Shown here: positions 24,652 to 32,329 of the stretch, piece after piece
Numbering within the stretch: position 1 is the stretch's first letter
Layout of the letters: each line of letters begins with the position of its first letter
Origin: Streptomyces sp. TRM68416
Lineage (GTDB): Bacteria > Actinomycetota > Actinomycetes > Streptomycetales > Streptomycetaceae
Direction: 5' to 3'
Assembly (NCBI RefSeq): GCF_014596915.1
Contig: NZ_JACVWU010000001.1
Coordinates: 248,001 to 312,000, forward strand
Length of the DNA: 64,000 bases
Position numbers and translations under genes: made by a program
The notes under the pieces: model-generated
Seen by the model: only the letters and a program-made list of their open reading frames with translations
Database searches by the model: none
What the model was told of the DNA's origin: nothing

Positions 24652-27096
24652 TCACGTCCCGCCCGTCGCGTACCGCAGCGCCTCCTCGTACGGCAGGGTG
24701 CGGCCCTCGGCGTACTCCTTGTCGTAGGCAGCGTCGCCGATCGCGCCGCGGGCGCCGAGTTCGCAGGCGCGGCGGGCGGCGATCAGGTCGGGGGAGCTCA
24801 TCTGTTCGCCGCCGGTCAGGTCCCAGATCCGGTGGGCGATGCCGTGCAGGCGTGCGGCGCGCGTGCCGTCCCCGAGGGCGACGGACGCGGCGGCCAGCGT
24901 GTCGAGGGCAGTGGCGAGACCGACGGCGTTGTGCATGAGGTCGTGCTTGCGGATCGCGGTGCGCAGGCCCCGGGCGGCGGCGTGCGCGTCACCCTGGGCC
25001 AGGTCGATCTGGGCGATCACGTAGTCGGCGAAGGCCCCCGCCCAGCACTCGCCGCGCTGCGCGCAGGCGTCACGCAGCCGCACGGCCGCGGCGCGGGCGG
25101 CCTCCGGCGCGCCGAGCATCAGGTGCGCGTAGGACAGCACGAGCCACGTCTGGAGCTGAGCGGTCCCGAACCCGTCCTCGCGCAGCGCCGGCCACGGCTC
25201 GGCGGCGAGCACCGGAACCGCCTCCGCCGGCCGCCCGCACAACACCAGCCACCCCCCTTCCAGATACCGAACTCCCATCCGCGCCGCCGGATCTCCCTGC
25301 TCCCGAGCCGAGTCCGCCGCGAGGCCCGCGCACGCGGCCAACGTCTCCAGGTCCCCCTGGAACAACGCCGTCGCCCCCAGGGCCCACAGGGCCCGGGTAC
25401 GGGCCTCACCGGGCGGCACGTCACCGGCCGACGCACGGGTACGGGGCTCGCCGGGCGGCACGTCACCGGTCTTCGCAGGGATACGGGCCTCACCGGGCAG
25501 CACGTCACCGGTCTTCGCAGGGGTACTGGCCTCACCGGGCGGCGCATCCCCCGCCGGCCCCCGGGAACCGGCCTCACCCGACGACACACCCCCCGCCATC
25601 CCCCGCGCCCGACCGTCGCCAGACGACGCATCCCCCGCCACCCCCCGGGAACCGGCCTCACCCGGGGGCGGATCCCCCGCCAGCCCCCGCACACGCCCCT
25701 CACCAGGCGGCGCACCCCCCACCACCCCCCGGCCGCCGCCTCCACCAGACGGCATCTCCCCCGCCAGCGCCCGTTCGAGGACGTGGCGGGCGTCGCGCAG
25801 GGGGCCGCAGTGGCGCCACAGGAAGCCGGCGTTGGCTGCCATTTCCAGGGCGAGGGGGCGGTCGGTGCCGTCGAGGGCGTGGTGGACGGCGGCGCGGACG
25901 TTGGCGTGTTCGGACAGGAGGCGTTCGCACCAGGTCACTTGGCGGCCGGTGTTCCACTCCGCCCAGGCCTGCCGGAGCAGCCGCCGGTAATGGTCGCGGT
26001 GGCGTTGCCGTACGGCTTCCTCCTCGCCCAGCTCGCGCAGCCAGTCGGCGCCGTACTCGCGGACCGTGTCGAGCATCCGGAAGCGGGTGGGGTCGGCGCG
26101 GCCGGGCTGCACGATCGAGCAGGCCACCAGCCGGTCCAGGCCTTCGCCCACCTGGTCGGCGGGCAGCGGGCCGCCCGCGCAGACCCAGGTCGCGGCCTCC
26201 GGGGTGAAGCTTCCCGCGAAGACGGACAGCCGGGCCCACAGCAGGCGTTCCAGCGGGGCGCACAGCTCATGGCTCCAGCCGATCGTGGTCCGCAGGGCGT
26301 GATGGCGTGACAGGTTCTCGTCGTCATCGCCGTCGGCGGTCAGCAGGTCCAGCCGGGCGGAACGGGCGCCGAGGCGGGACTCCAGTTCGCCGAGGGTGAG
26401 CCCGGAGAGCCGGGCGGCGGCGAGTTCGATCGCGAGCGGCATGCCGTCGAGGCTGCGGCAGACGGCGGCGACCTGCCGCCGGGTGGCGGCGTCGAGGGCG
26501 AAGCCGGGTACGACGGCCGCGGCCCGCTCGGCGAACAGGGCGTCCGCGTCGCCCGGTTGCCCGGTCTCCGGATCACTCACCGGCAGCGGCTCGACGGTCA
26601 GCGTGCGCTCCCCCGGCAGCCCCGGCCGCACCCGGCTGGTGGCGAGGACGCGCACCCCGGGCGCGGCCGCCGTGAGGTCGGCGACCAGGTCGGCGCAGCC
26701 CGCGAGCAGGTGTTCGCAGGAGTCGAGGATCAGCAGCAGCCGCTTGTCGCGCGCCCAGGCGAGAACGGCCGCGGTGGCAGGGCCCGTGGTGCGGTCGGCG
26801 AGCCCGAGCGCCTCCATGACGGCGAGCGGTACGAGCCCGTCGGCGCGCAGCGCGGACAGCTCCACCAGCCAGACGCCGTCCGGGTACGCCTCCCGCGCAC
26901 GGCCCGCGGCGCGCAGCGCGAGGCCCGTCTTGCCGACCCCGCCGGCGCCCACGAGACTCAGCGGCCGCCCTTCCCCTCCGGACGACAACTCCGCTGTCAG
27001 CCAGGTGAGTTCGGCGGAGCGCCCGATGAATCGGCGCGTCTCCGGCGGCAGGTTCCCCGGCCTCGGTTCCCACTGTTCCCTCTGCTTCCCCGACAC
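24652..27096 (-). CDS. STAND (NB-ARC-type) ATPase regulator with internal minisatellite
   Basis: About 814 residues from GTG 27096; the start is uncertain (TTG 27156 is possible). The ATPase has Walker A GAGGVGKTGLAL, Walker B RLLLILDSCEHLL, and GMPLAIELAAARLSGL of the NB-ARC GLPLA motif. A winged-helix-like region (RFRMLDTVREYG) and TPR-like C-terminus follow, as in AfsR/LuxR-like Streptomyces regulators. No LuxR or BTAD DNA-binding domain is seen. Residues encoded at 25393-25770 are nine 14-residue repeats inserted in the TPR region. It ends 7 bp after the convergent MBL gene. Confidence 0.85.
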   Translation of the reverse strand: MSGKQREQWEPRPGNLPPETRRFIGRSAELTWLTAELSSGGEGRPLSLVGAGGVGKTGLALRAAGRAREAYPDGVWLVELSALRADGLVPLAVMEALGLADRTTGPATAAVLAWARDKRLLLILDSCEHLLAGCADLVADLTAAAPGVRVLATSRVRPGLPGERTLTVEPLPVSDPETGQPGDADALFAERAAAVVPGFALDAATRRQVAAVCRSLDGMPLAIELAAARLSGLTLGELESRLGARSARLDLLTADGDDDENLSRHHALRTTIGWSHELCAPLERLLWARLSVFAGSFTPEAATWVCAGGPLPADQVGEGLDRLVACSIVQPGRADPTRFRMLDTVREYGADWLRELGEEEAVRQRHRDHYRRLLRQAWAEWNTGRQVTWCERLLSEHANVRAAVHHALDGTDRPLALEMAANAGFLWRHCGPLRDARHVLERALAGEMPSGGGGGRGVVGGAPPGEGRVRGLAGDPPPGEAGSRGVAGDASSGDGRARGMAGGVSSGEAGSRGPAGDAPPGEASTPAKTGDVLPGEARIPAKTGDVPPGEPRTRASAGDVPPGEARTRALWALGATALFQGDLETLAACAGLAADSAREQGDPAARMGVRYLEGGWLVLCGRPAEAVPVLAAEPWPALREDGFGTAQLQTWLVLSYAHLMLGAPEAARAAAVRLRDACAQRGECWAGAFADYVIAQIDLAQGDAHAAARGLRTAIRKHDLMHNAVGLATALDTLAAASVALGDGTRAARLHGIAHRIWDLTGGEQMSSPDLIAARRACELGARGAIGDAAYDKEYAEGRTLPYEEALRYATGGT
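25393..25770 (-). repeat. In-frame 42-bp minisatellite, nine units, in the STAND ATPase gene
   Basis: Exactly 378 bp = 9 x 42 bp. The protein units follow the pattern ASAGDVPPGEARTR, with variants such as GLAGDPPPGEAGSR and AKTGDVLPGEARIP. The C-terminal units are closest to each other. One unit probably represents the ancestral sequence of the TPR linker, expanded by slippage or unequal crossing over. Copy number changes keep the frame. Confidence 0.85.
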
Positions 27097-27280
27097 CCCG
27101 GACAGTCTGTCGCCCGCCAGGGCCCGGTTGGCGCGTTGTGCGTGAACCGGAAGCAAGCGGCACGAAAGACGGCAGGCCCGTACCCATTCGATCGATGACG
27201 GTCAAGTCACTCTCCGTGAGGGGCGGATGGGGGATATTCGGTCAACGCGTGCGGGGCGAGAGGGAGCGAAGGAACAGCCA

Positions 27281-28300
27281 ATGGGTGCCAGTGCCAGTGC
27301 CAGTGCCATGGACACGGGATCGGGTGTGCACGTGTTCACCCTGGTCGCGCTGCTGCTGATCGGCCCGCTGCTGGCCTGCGCGTGGCTCAGCGTCCGGCAG
27401 ACCGCCCTCGTCTCCTGCGCCGCGCTGGCCCTCGCGGTGGCGGCGAGCCTCGGTCACGGTGTGCCGCCGGGCGCCGACACCGCGCTGCGCCTCGGCGGAC
27501 TCCTGCTGGGCTGCGCGCTCACCGTCTACGCTGCGCACCGCCGCACCAGCCTCGAATCGGCGCTCGACAGCGCCCGCGAGGTCGCCCGGATCACCCAGCG
27601 GGTCATCATGCGCCCCATCTCCCGCGACCTGTCCGGCACACACGTGTGCACGCGCTACGTGAGCGCCGCCCCCGAGTCGACGCTGGGCGGGGATCTCTAC
27701 GACGTCGCCATGACGCCGTTCGGCCTCCGGATCCTCGTCGGGGACGTCCGCGGCCACGACCTTGAGGCGCTGCGGCTGACCGCGGCGACCCTCACGGCGT
27801 TCCGCGAGGTGGCCTACACGGCACCCGACCTGCCCGCGGTCGTCACCGGCCTGGACAAGCGGCTGGCCCCGGAACTAGGCCCGGAGGACTTCGTGACGGC
27901 CCTGCTCGCCGAGTTCGCCCCGGGCGAGGTCCGCCTGGTCAACTGCGGCCACCCGGCGCCCGTACGGTCCGGGCGGCGCGCCGAGCTGCTCGAACCGGCC
28001 GTGCCGAGCCCGCCGTTGGGACTCCACCCCGACCCGCCCCAGTACCGCGTACGCCTCCAGCCCGGCGACCGGCTCCTGCTGCACACCGACGGCCTGACCG
28101 AGGCCCGTGCCCCCGACGGCACCCCGTTCCCCCTCCTCCCCGAGGTGACCCGGGCCCTGCGCGAGCCCCTCCCCGACGACGCCCTCCACCGCCTGCACAC
28201 CAGCGTCCTCGCCCACACCACCGGCGGCGCCCCCTACGACGACCTCACCCTGGTCCTCTGCCAGGCGACGGAGGTCACGTCCCCGGTGCCGGTGTCCTAG
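27281..28300 (+). CDS. Membrane-bound PP2C/SpoIIE serine phosphatase
   Basis: A 339-residue protein. Two to three N-terminal hydrophobic helices (about 12-85) precede an SpoIIE-type phosphatase domain. The metal-binding motifs LGGDLYDV, LVGDVRGHD, LHTDGLTEAR and PYDDLTLVL are all present. It likely dephosphorylates an anti-anti-sigma factor (family knowledge). ATG 27281 has GAAGGA 6 nt upstream. The N-terminus contains four GTGCCA repeats encoding Ser-Ala runs. Its TAG stop overlaps the stop of the convergent kinase gene. Confidence 0.88.
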   Translation: MGASASASAMDTGSGVHVFTLVALLLIGPLLACAWLSVRQTALVSCAALALAVAASLGHGVPPGADTALRLGGLLLGCALTVYAAHRRTSLESALDSAREVARITQRVIMRPISRDLSGTHVCTRYVSAAPESTLGGDLYDVAMTPFGLRILVGDVRGHDLEALRLTAATLTAFREVAYTAPDLPAVVTGLDKRLAPELGPEDFVTALLAEFAPGEVRLVNCGHPAPVRSGRRAELLEPAVPSPPLGLHPDPPQYRVRLQPGDRLLLHTDGLTEARAPDGTPFPLLPEVTRALREPLPDDALHRLHTSVLAHTTGGAPYDDLTLVLCQATEVTSPVPVS

Positions 28301-28965
28301 GGGAGGAACGCGCGGATCAGGTCCTCCGCCGCCCCGAGGACCTCAACCTCCCGCGCGCTCATCGTCGGGTTCACGGCACGTCGGCGCCGCGCCTCGGCCA
28401 GCCCCTCCTCGGTAAGCGCGCAGGGGTCGGCGAGCAGTCCGGCGAGGCCCGCGCGGGCGACTCCGGCGAACTCCTCGTCACCGACGGCGACCTGGGCCAG
28501 GATCACCGCGGACGTGCCCCAGTCCAGGCCGGGGTCGCCCTCCTCGGTGTTGCTCCAGTCGATCACCCGGGGGCCGTCGGGGGTCAGCATGACGTTGTCG
28601 GGATGGAGGTCCAGGTGCAGGATCCGGCCGCGGCCCGACTGCCGGGGCGGAACCGCGTGCAGCTTCCGCAGCAGCCCGGCCAGCAGCTCCCCCGCCTCGC
28701 GCGGAGCGATCAGCCCCTCACCGACCGCCTGGAGCATCGTCGGCCCCGACAGCCGCTCCATCACCAGTTCCGTACGCGAGGAGTCCGCGAGCCGCACCCG
28801 CGGCACCGGGTAGTCGTGCGCCCGTACGTGCTCCATCACGGCGCCTTCCGCGAGCGCGTCGCCCCACCCCTCGCGGTCGCGGCGCAGCACCCACGCCCCG
28901 TCGATCTCGTACACGTCCGCCGCGCGCCCCGAGCCGAGCAGTCTCCCCGTGATCGCCATGGGCAC
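28297..28965 (-). CDS. Aminoglycoside phosphotransferase-like kinase
   Basis: A 222-residue small-molecule kinase fold. The Brenner motif is ILHLDLHPDNVML, and the metal-binding Asp lies in VIDWSNTEEGD. The N-terminal lobe is short, with VYEIDGAWVLRRD carrying a poorly conserved ATP lysine region. This family in Streptomyces often has no resistance role; substrate unknown. It starts at GTG 28965 (ATG 28959 possible). Its stop codon shares the palindromic CTAG with the convergent phosphatase stop. Confidence 0.8.
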   Translation of the reverse strand: MPMAITGRLLGSGRAADVYEIDGAWVLRRDREGWGDALAEGAVMEHVRAHDYPVPRVRLADSSRTELVMERLSGPTMLQAVGEGLIAPREAGELLAGLLRKLHAVPPRQSGRGRILHLDLHPDNVMLTPDGPRVIDWSNTEEGDPGLDWGTSAVILAQVAVGDEEFAGVARAGLAGLLADPCALTEEGLAEARRRRAVNPTMSAREVEVLGAAEDLIRAFLP

Positions 28966-28999
28966 GAACCTAACCGCCCCACAGCCGCTTCCCTACGGG

Positions 29000-29135
29000 C
29001 CGGTAGAGTGGCCGCGTCGTCATCACGCCCGTACGGGGGGAAGCCGGTGCAAATCCGGCGCTGACCCGCAACCGTGAGCAGATCCCGTCTGCCAAGCCGG
29101 ACTGCCCTGTACGGATCGTGAAGGGCTCACGTGCG
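29000..29135 (+). promoter_or_regulatory. Cobalamin (B12) riboswitch
   Basis: The leader contains the conserved core GAAGCCGGTGCAAATCCGGC, then GCTGACCCGCAACCGTGA. About 25 nt later comes the B12-box region GCCAAGCCGGACTGCC. This is the typical actinobacterial cobalamin aptamer. Two further hairpins before the start codon (29133-29152 and about 29178-29212) could be the expression platform. It should repress the downstream ECF operon when adenosylcobalamin is abundant. Confidence 0.93.
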
Positions 29136-29239
29136 CCGGCATCCGTCGGCGCGCGGCACCGTCGAGGTCTACGGAGCCGAGCCGCCCGGGGTGTGTCCCG
29201 TGCTGCCCGGCTCCCATCAGGGAGAGGCATCCGCCGATC

Positions 29240-30445
29240 ATGAACGTCCGCCGCAGCGCCGCGGTCCTGGCCGCCACCGTCGTGATCGGCACGGCCACGC
29301 CCGCCATGGCCGCCGACTCGTCCCCGTCGCCGTCACCGTCCGTGGCGCTCCCGTCCGGTCTGTACGGCGACTCCGACCCCACGTACGACGGGGTCTGGCG
29401 CCAGTCCCTCGCGCTGATCGCGCAGCACCGCACGAAGGTGAAGCCCGCCGACAAGGCCGTCGACTGGCTGCTGGGGCAGCAGTGCAAGAACGGGGCGTTC
29501 GCCGCGTTCCGGGCCGAGCCCGCCAAGGCCTGCGACGCCGAGGTCATGGTCGACACCAACAGCACGGCGGTCGCGGCCCAGGCCCTGTCGGTGCTGGACG
29601 ACGACCGGCACATGGACCGGGCCGTCAAGGCCGCGGACTGGCTGAAGAGCGTCCAGAACAAGGACGGCGGGTGGGGCTACACCCCCGGCAGCCCCACCGA
29701 CGCCAACTCGACCTCCCTCGTCGTCGGCGCCCTCGCCGCCGTCGGCCAGGACCCCGGCACGGTGGTGACCGGCGGCAAGTCGCCCCTCGACGCCCTGGGG
29801 AAGCTGGACATCCCCTGCGCCGACGGCGGCGGCTTCGCCTACCAGCCGGACAAGAAGGGCAAGTTGACGGCCAACGGAGACGCGACGGCGGCGGCCGTGG
29901 TCGGTGTCCTGGGCCTGAGCATGGTCTCGGCGCAGGCCGACGACAAGGCGGGCACCGGCTGCGACGACGCGGCCCCCGCCGCCAACGGCGCCTCCTACCT
30001 CGCCGCGACGCTGAAGAAGGACGGCCACCTGAAGTCCGCCCTCGCCGGTTCCGAGGACCAGCCCGACTACGGCAACACCGCCGACGCGGTCGTCGCGCTC
30101 GCCGTGACGGGCGGGAAGAAGGCGGCGCAGAAGCCGCTGACCTGGCTGGAGCAGAACTCCGCGGACTGGGCGAAGGCGAACGGCCCGGCCGCCTACGCCC
30201 AGCTCGTCCTCGCGGCCGAGGCGGCGGGCGCCGACCCGCGCGCCTTCGGCGGCACCGACCTGGTGAAGCAGCTGAACGCGACGGGCCCGGCCCCGAAGAC
30301 GGAGACGAAGGCCGCCGCCGAGGAGAAGAAGAAGGACGACGAGGACGGCGGCGTCAGCGTCTGGTGGATCATCGGCGTCGGCCTCGTCGGCGGCATCGGC
30401 GTCGGCTTCCTGATCAGCGGCCGCAACAAGGGGCGGCAGGCGTGA
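29240..30445 (+). CDS. Secreted, membrane-anchored terpenoid-cyclase-fold protein, candidate cobalamin-capture protein
   Basis: A 401-residue exported protein with a signal peptide ending ATPAMAADS. The body holds alpha/alpha-toroid repeats (NGAFAAF, DGGWGYTPG, GGGFAYQPD; prenyltransferase/squalene oxidase superfamily). A charged linker (EEKKKDDEDGG) and a C-terminal TM helix (WWIIGVGLVGGIGVGFLI) with a basic tail follow. It is the first gene after a B12 riboswitch. Human transcobalamin and intrinsic factor use the same alpha6/alpha6 toroid for B12. I infer an extracellular cobalamin-binding role. It matches the SCO2321-type gene of the SCO2321-2325 locus as I recall it. Confidence 0.8.
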   Translation: MNVRRSAAVLAATVVIGTATPAMAADSSPSPSPSVALPSGLYGDSDPTYDGVWRQSLALIAQHRTKVKPADKAVDWLLGQQCKNGAFAAFRAEPAKACDAEVMVDTNSTAVAAQALSVLDDDRHMDRAVKAADWLKSVQNKDGGWGYTPGSPTDANSTSLVVGALAAVGQDPGTVVTGGKSPLDALGKLDIPCADGGGFAYQPDKKGKLTANGDATAAAVVGVLGLSMVSAQADDKAGTGCDDAAPAANGASYLAATLKKDGHLKSALAGSEDQPDYGNTADAVVALAVTGGKKAAQKPLTWLEQNSADWAKANGPAAYAQLVLAAEAAGADPRAFGGTDLVKQLNATGPAPKTETKAAAEEKKKDDEDGGVSVWWIIGVGLVGGIGVGFLISGRNKGRQA

Positions 30446-31080
30446 TCCGGCGCGGCTGCGCACTGCTCCTGGCCACGCTCGTCCTCTGGGCGGGCGCGGC
30501 CGAGGCGCAGGCCGTCGGCTACCGCTACTGGTCCTTCTGGGACCGCGACGGCGACCGGTGGACGTACGCCAGTCAGGGCCCGTCCACCGCCGTACCCTCC
30601 GACGGCGATGTCCAGGGCTTCCGTTTCGCGGTGAGCGAGGACTCCGCCGACGCGACCCAACCGCGCGGTACGGCGACCTTCGCGACGATCTGCGCCAGGA
30701 CCCCGGCGCGGGAGGACCGCAAGCGGGTGGCCCTCGTCATCGACTTCGGCACGCCCAAGGACGCCCCGTCCGGCGAGACCCCGCCGCCGCAGCGCACGGC
30801 CTGCGCCACGGTCGCCCCCGACGCGACGACGGCGGAGGCGCTGGCCTCGGTCGCCAAACCCCTGCGCTACGACACCAACGCCCTGCTCTGCGCCATCTCG
30901 GGGTACCCGAGGAAGGGCTGCGGAGAACCCGTCTCCACGCAGGAGAAGCCCTCCAAGGGGAACAACACCGACGAGGAGGACAGCGGCGGCCCCTCGGTGG
31001 GCCTGTGGGCGGGAGCAGCAGGAGTGGCGGCACTAGGAGCGGCGGCAGTCTGGCAGTCCCGCCGACGCAGGCATGGATAG
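30442..31080 (+). CDS. SCO2322-family secreted protein
   Basis: A 212-residue exported protein: signal peptide (ALLLATLVLWAGAAEAQAVG), then YRYWSFWDRDGDRWTYASQG, a mixed extracellular domain with several cysteines, and a C-terminal TM helix (VGLWAGAAGVAALGAAAVW) with RRRRHG tail. GTG 30442 overlaps the preceding stop (GTGA). It matches the family named for SCO2322. Position in a B12-riboswitch operon implies an accessory in cobalamin capture. Function not established. Confidence 0.85.
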   Translation: MIRRGCALLLATLVLWAGAAEAQAVGYRYWSFWDRDGDRWTYASQGPSTAVPSDGDVQGFRFAVSEDSADATQPRGTATFATICARTPAREDRKRVALVIDFGTPKDAPSGETPPPQRTACATVAPDATTAEALASVAKPLRYDTNALLCAISGYPRKGCGEPVSTQEKPSKGNNTDEEDSGGPSVGLWAGAAGVAALGAAAVWQSRRRRHG

Positions 31081-32329
31081 CCCACCCCCTGCACCGGCCG
31101 CCGCGAACACCCCGACCGCCCCGGCCGGCCGCCAACCCGCCGCAGCTGCGGGCAGTCGCGCCGCTGGGGCGATGGGGGTCCCCCCGCGCGAGCGAAGCCG
31201 AGCGTGGGGGAGGGCGGGCGCAGCGGCACCCGGTCGCGCCGGGCTGCGCACCCACTCCCACGGCCACACCCCTCTCCACCCCGGCGCCTGGTGGCTCTGG
31301 TCCCTCGCCCTCGGCACCGCGGCCACCCGCACCACCAACCCCCTCCTCCTCGCCCTCCTCATCGCCACGTCCGCCTACGTCGTGGCCGCCTGCCGCCGCC
31401 CCACCCCCTGGTCCCGCTCCTACGGCGCCTTCGCCAAGCTCGCCCTCGCCGTCCTCCTCATCCGCCTGGCCTTCGCGGTCGTCCTCGGCTCCCCCGTCCC
31501 CGGCACGCACGTGGTCGTGACCCTTCCGGAAGTCCCCCTCCCCGACTGGGCCCAGGGCATCCGCCTGGGCGGCAAGGTCACCGCAGAGGGCCTCCTCTTC
31601 GCGTTCTACGACGCCCTGAAACTGGCCACCCTCCTGATCTGCGTGGGCGCCGCGAACGCCCTCGCCAACCCCTCCCGCCTCCTGAAGTCCCTGCCCGGCG
31701 CCCTCTACGAGATGGGTGTGGCCGTGGTCGTGGCGCTCACCTTCGCCCCCCACCTCATCGCCGACGTCCAGCGCCTGCGCGCCGCCCGCCGTCTGCGGGG
31801 CCGCCCGGACCGCGGCATCCGCGGCCTGCTGCACGTGGGGCTCCCGGCCCTGGAGGGCGCCCTGGAGCGCTCGGTCTCCCTCGCCGCCGCGATGGACGCC
31901 CGCGGCTACGGCCGTACCGCCGAGGTTCCCGCCCGCGTCCGCCGTACGACCGCCGCCCTCACCCTCGGCGGCCTGCTCGGCGTCTGCGCGGGCACGTACG
32001 GACTGCTGACGGCGGAGGGCGGCACGTACGGCATGCCGGTACTCCTCGTCGGCGTCGCCGCGGCCCTCGCCGGCCTGCGCCTGGGCGGCCGACGCACCCC
32101 GCGCACCCGCTACCGCCCCGACCCCTGGGACCTGCGCGCGTGGCTGGTCACGGCGTCCGGCGCCGCGGTGGCCGCACTCCTCGCCCTCGCCTCCTCCCTC
32201 GACCCCGAGGCGCTGCACCCGGGCGTGATCCCGCTGGTCGCCCCCACCCTCCCCCTCTGGCCCGCGGCGGCGATCCTGCTGGGCCTGCTCCCCGCGTTCC
32301 TCGTCCCCGCCCCCAAGGAGCCGTCGTGA
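31073..32329 (+). CDS. ECF transporter T component (EcfT/CbiQ-like)
   Basis: A 418-residue membrane coupling subunit. About six to eight helices start at HPGAWWLWSLALG (about residue 70). AAAMDARGYGR is the Ala-Arg-Gly coupling-helix motif that docks on the ATPase. The first 70 residues are Ala/Pro-rich and are largely encoded by a dispersed repeat (31142-31231) that is unlike the family. ATG 31073 overlaps the upstream stop (ATGGATAG); an internal in-frame ATG lies inside the repeat. It works with the EcfA fusion and the S component. Confidence 0.88.
   Translation: MDSPPPAPAAANTPTAPAGRQPAAAAGSRAAGAMGVPPRERSRAWGRAGAAAPGRAGLRTHSHGHTPLHPGAWWLWSLALGTAATRTTNPLLLALLIATSAYVVAACRRPTPWSRSYGAFAKLALAVLLIRLAFAVVLGSPVPGTHVVVTLPEVPLPDWAQGIRLGGKVTAEGLLFAFYDALKLATLLICVGAANALANPSRLLKSLPGALYEMGVAVVVALTFAPHLIADVQRLRAARRLRGRPDRGIRGLLHVGLPALEGALERSVSLAAAMDARGYGRTAEVPARVRRTTAALTLGGLLGVCAGTYGLLTAEGGTYGMPVLLVGVAAALAGLRLGGRRTPRTRYRPDPWDLRAWLVTASGAAVAALLALASSLDPEALHPGVIPLVAPTLPLWPAAAILLGLLPAFLVPAPKEPS
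31142..31231. repeat. Dispersed GC-rich hairpin repeat, copy 1 (inside ecfT)
   Basis: About 90 bp nearly identical to 33171-33263. It contains CCGCTGGGGCGATGGGGGTC, and CCCCCGCGC pairs with GCGTGGGGG to form a stem-loop. The copy is translated in frame in the EcfT N-terminus (AAGAMGVPPRERSRAWGR). I recognise this as a common Streptomyces dispersed palindromic element. Confidence 0.8.

Noticed and set aside
25393..25770. Possible CRISPR array
   Set aside because: Repeats are contiguous 42-bp coding units without spacers.
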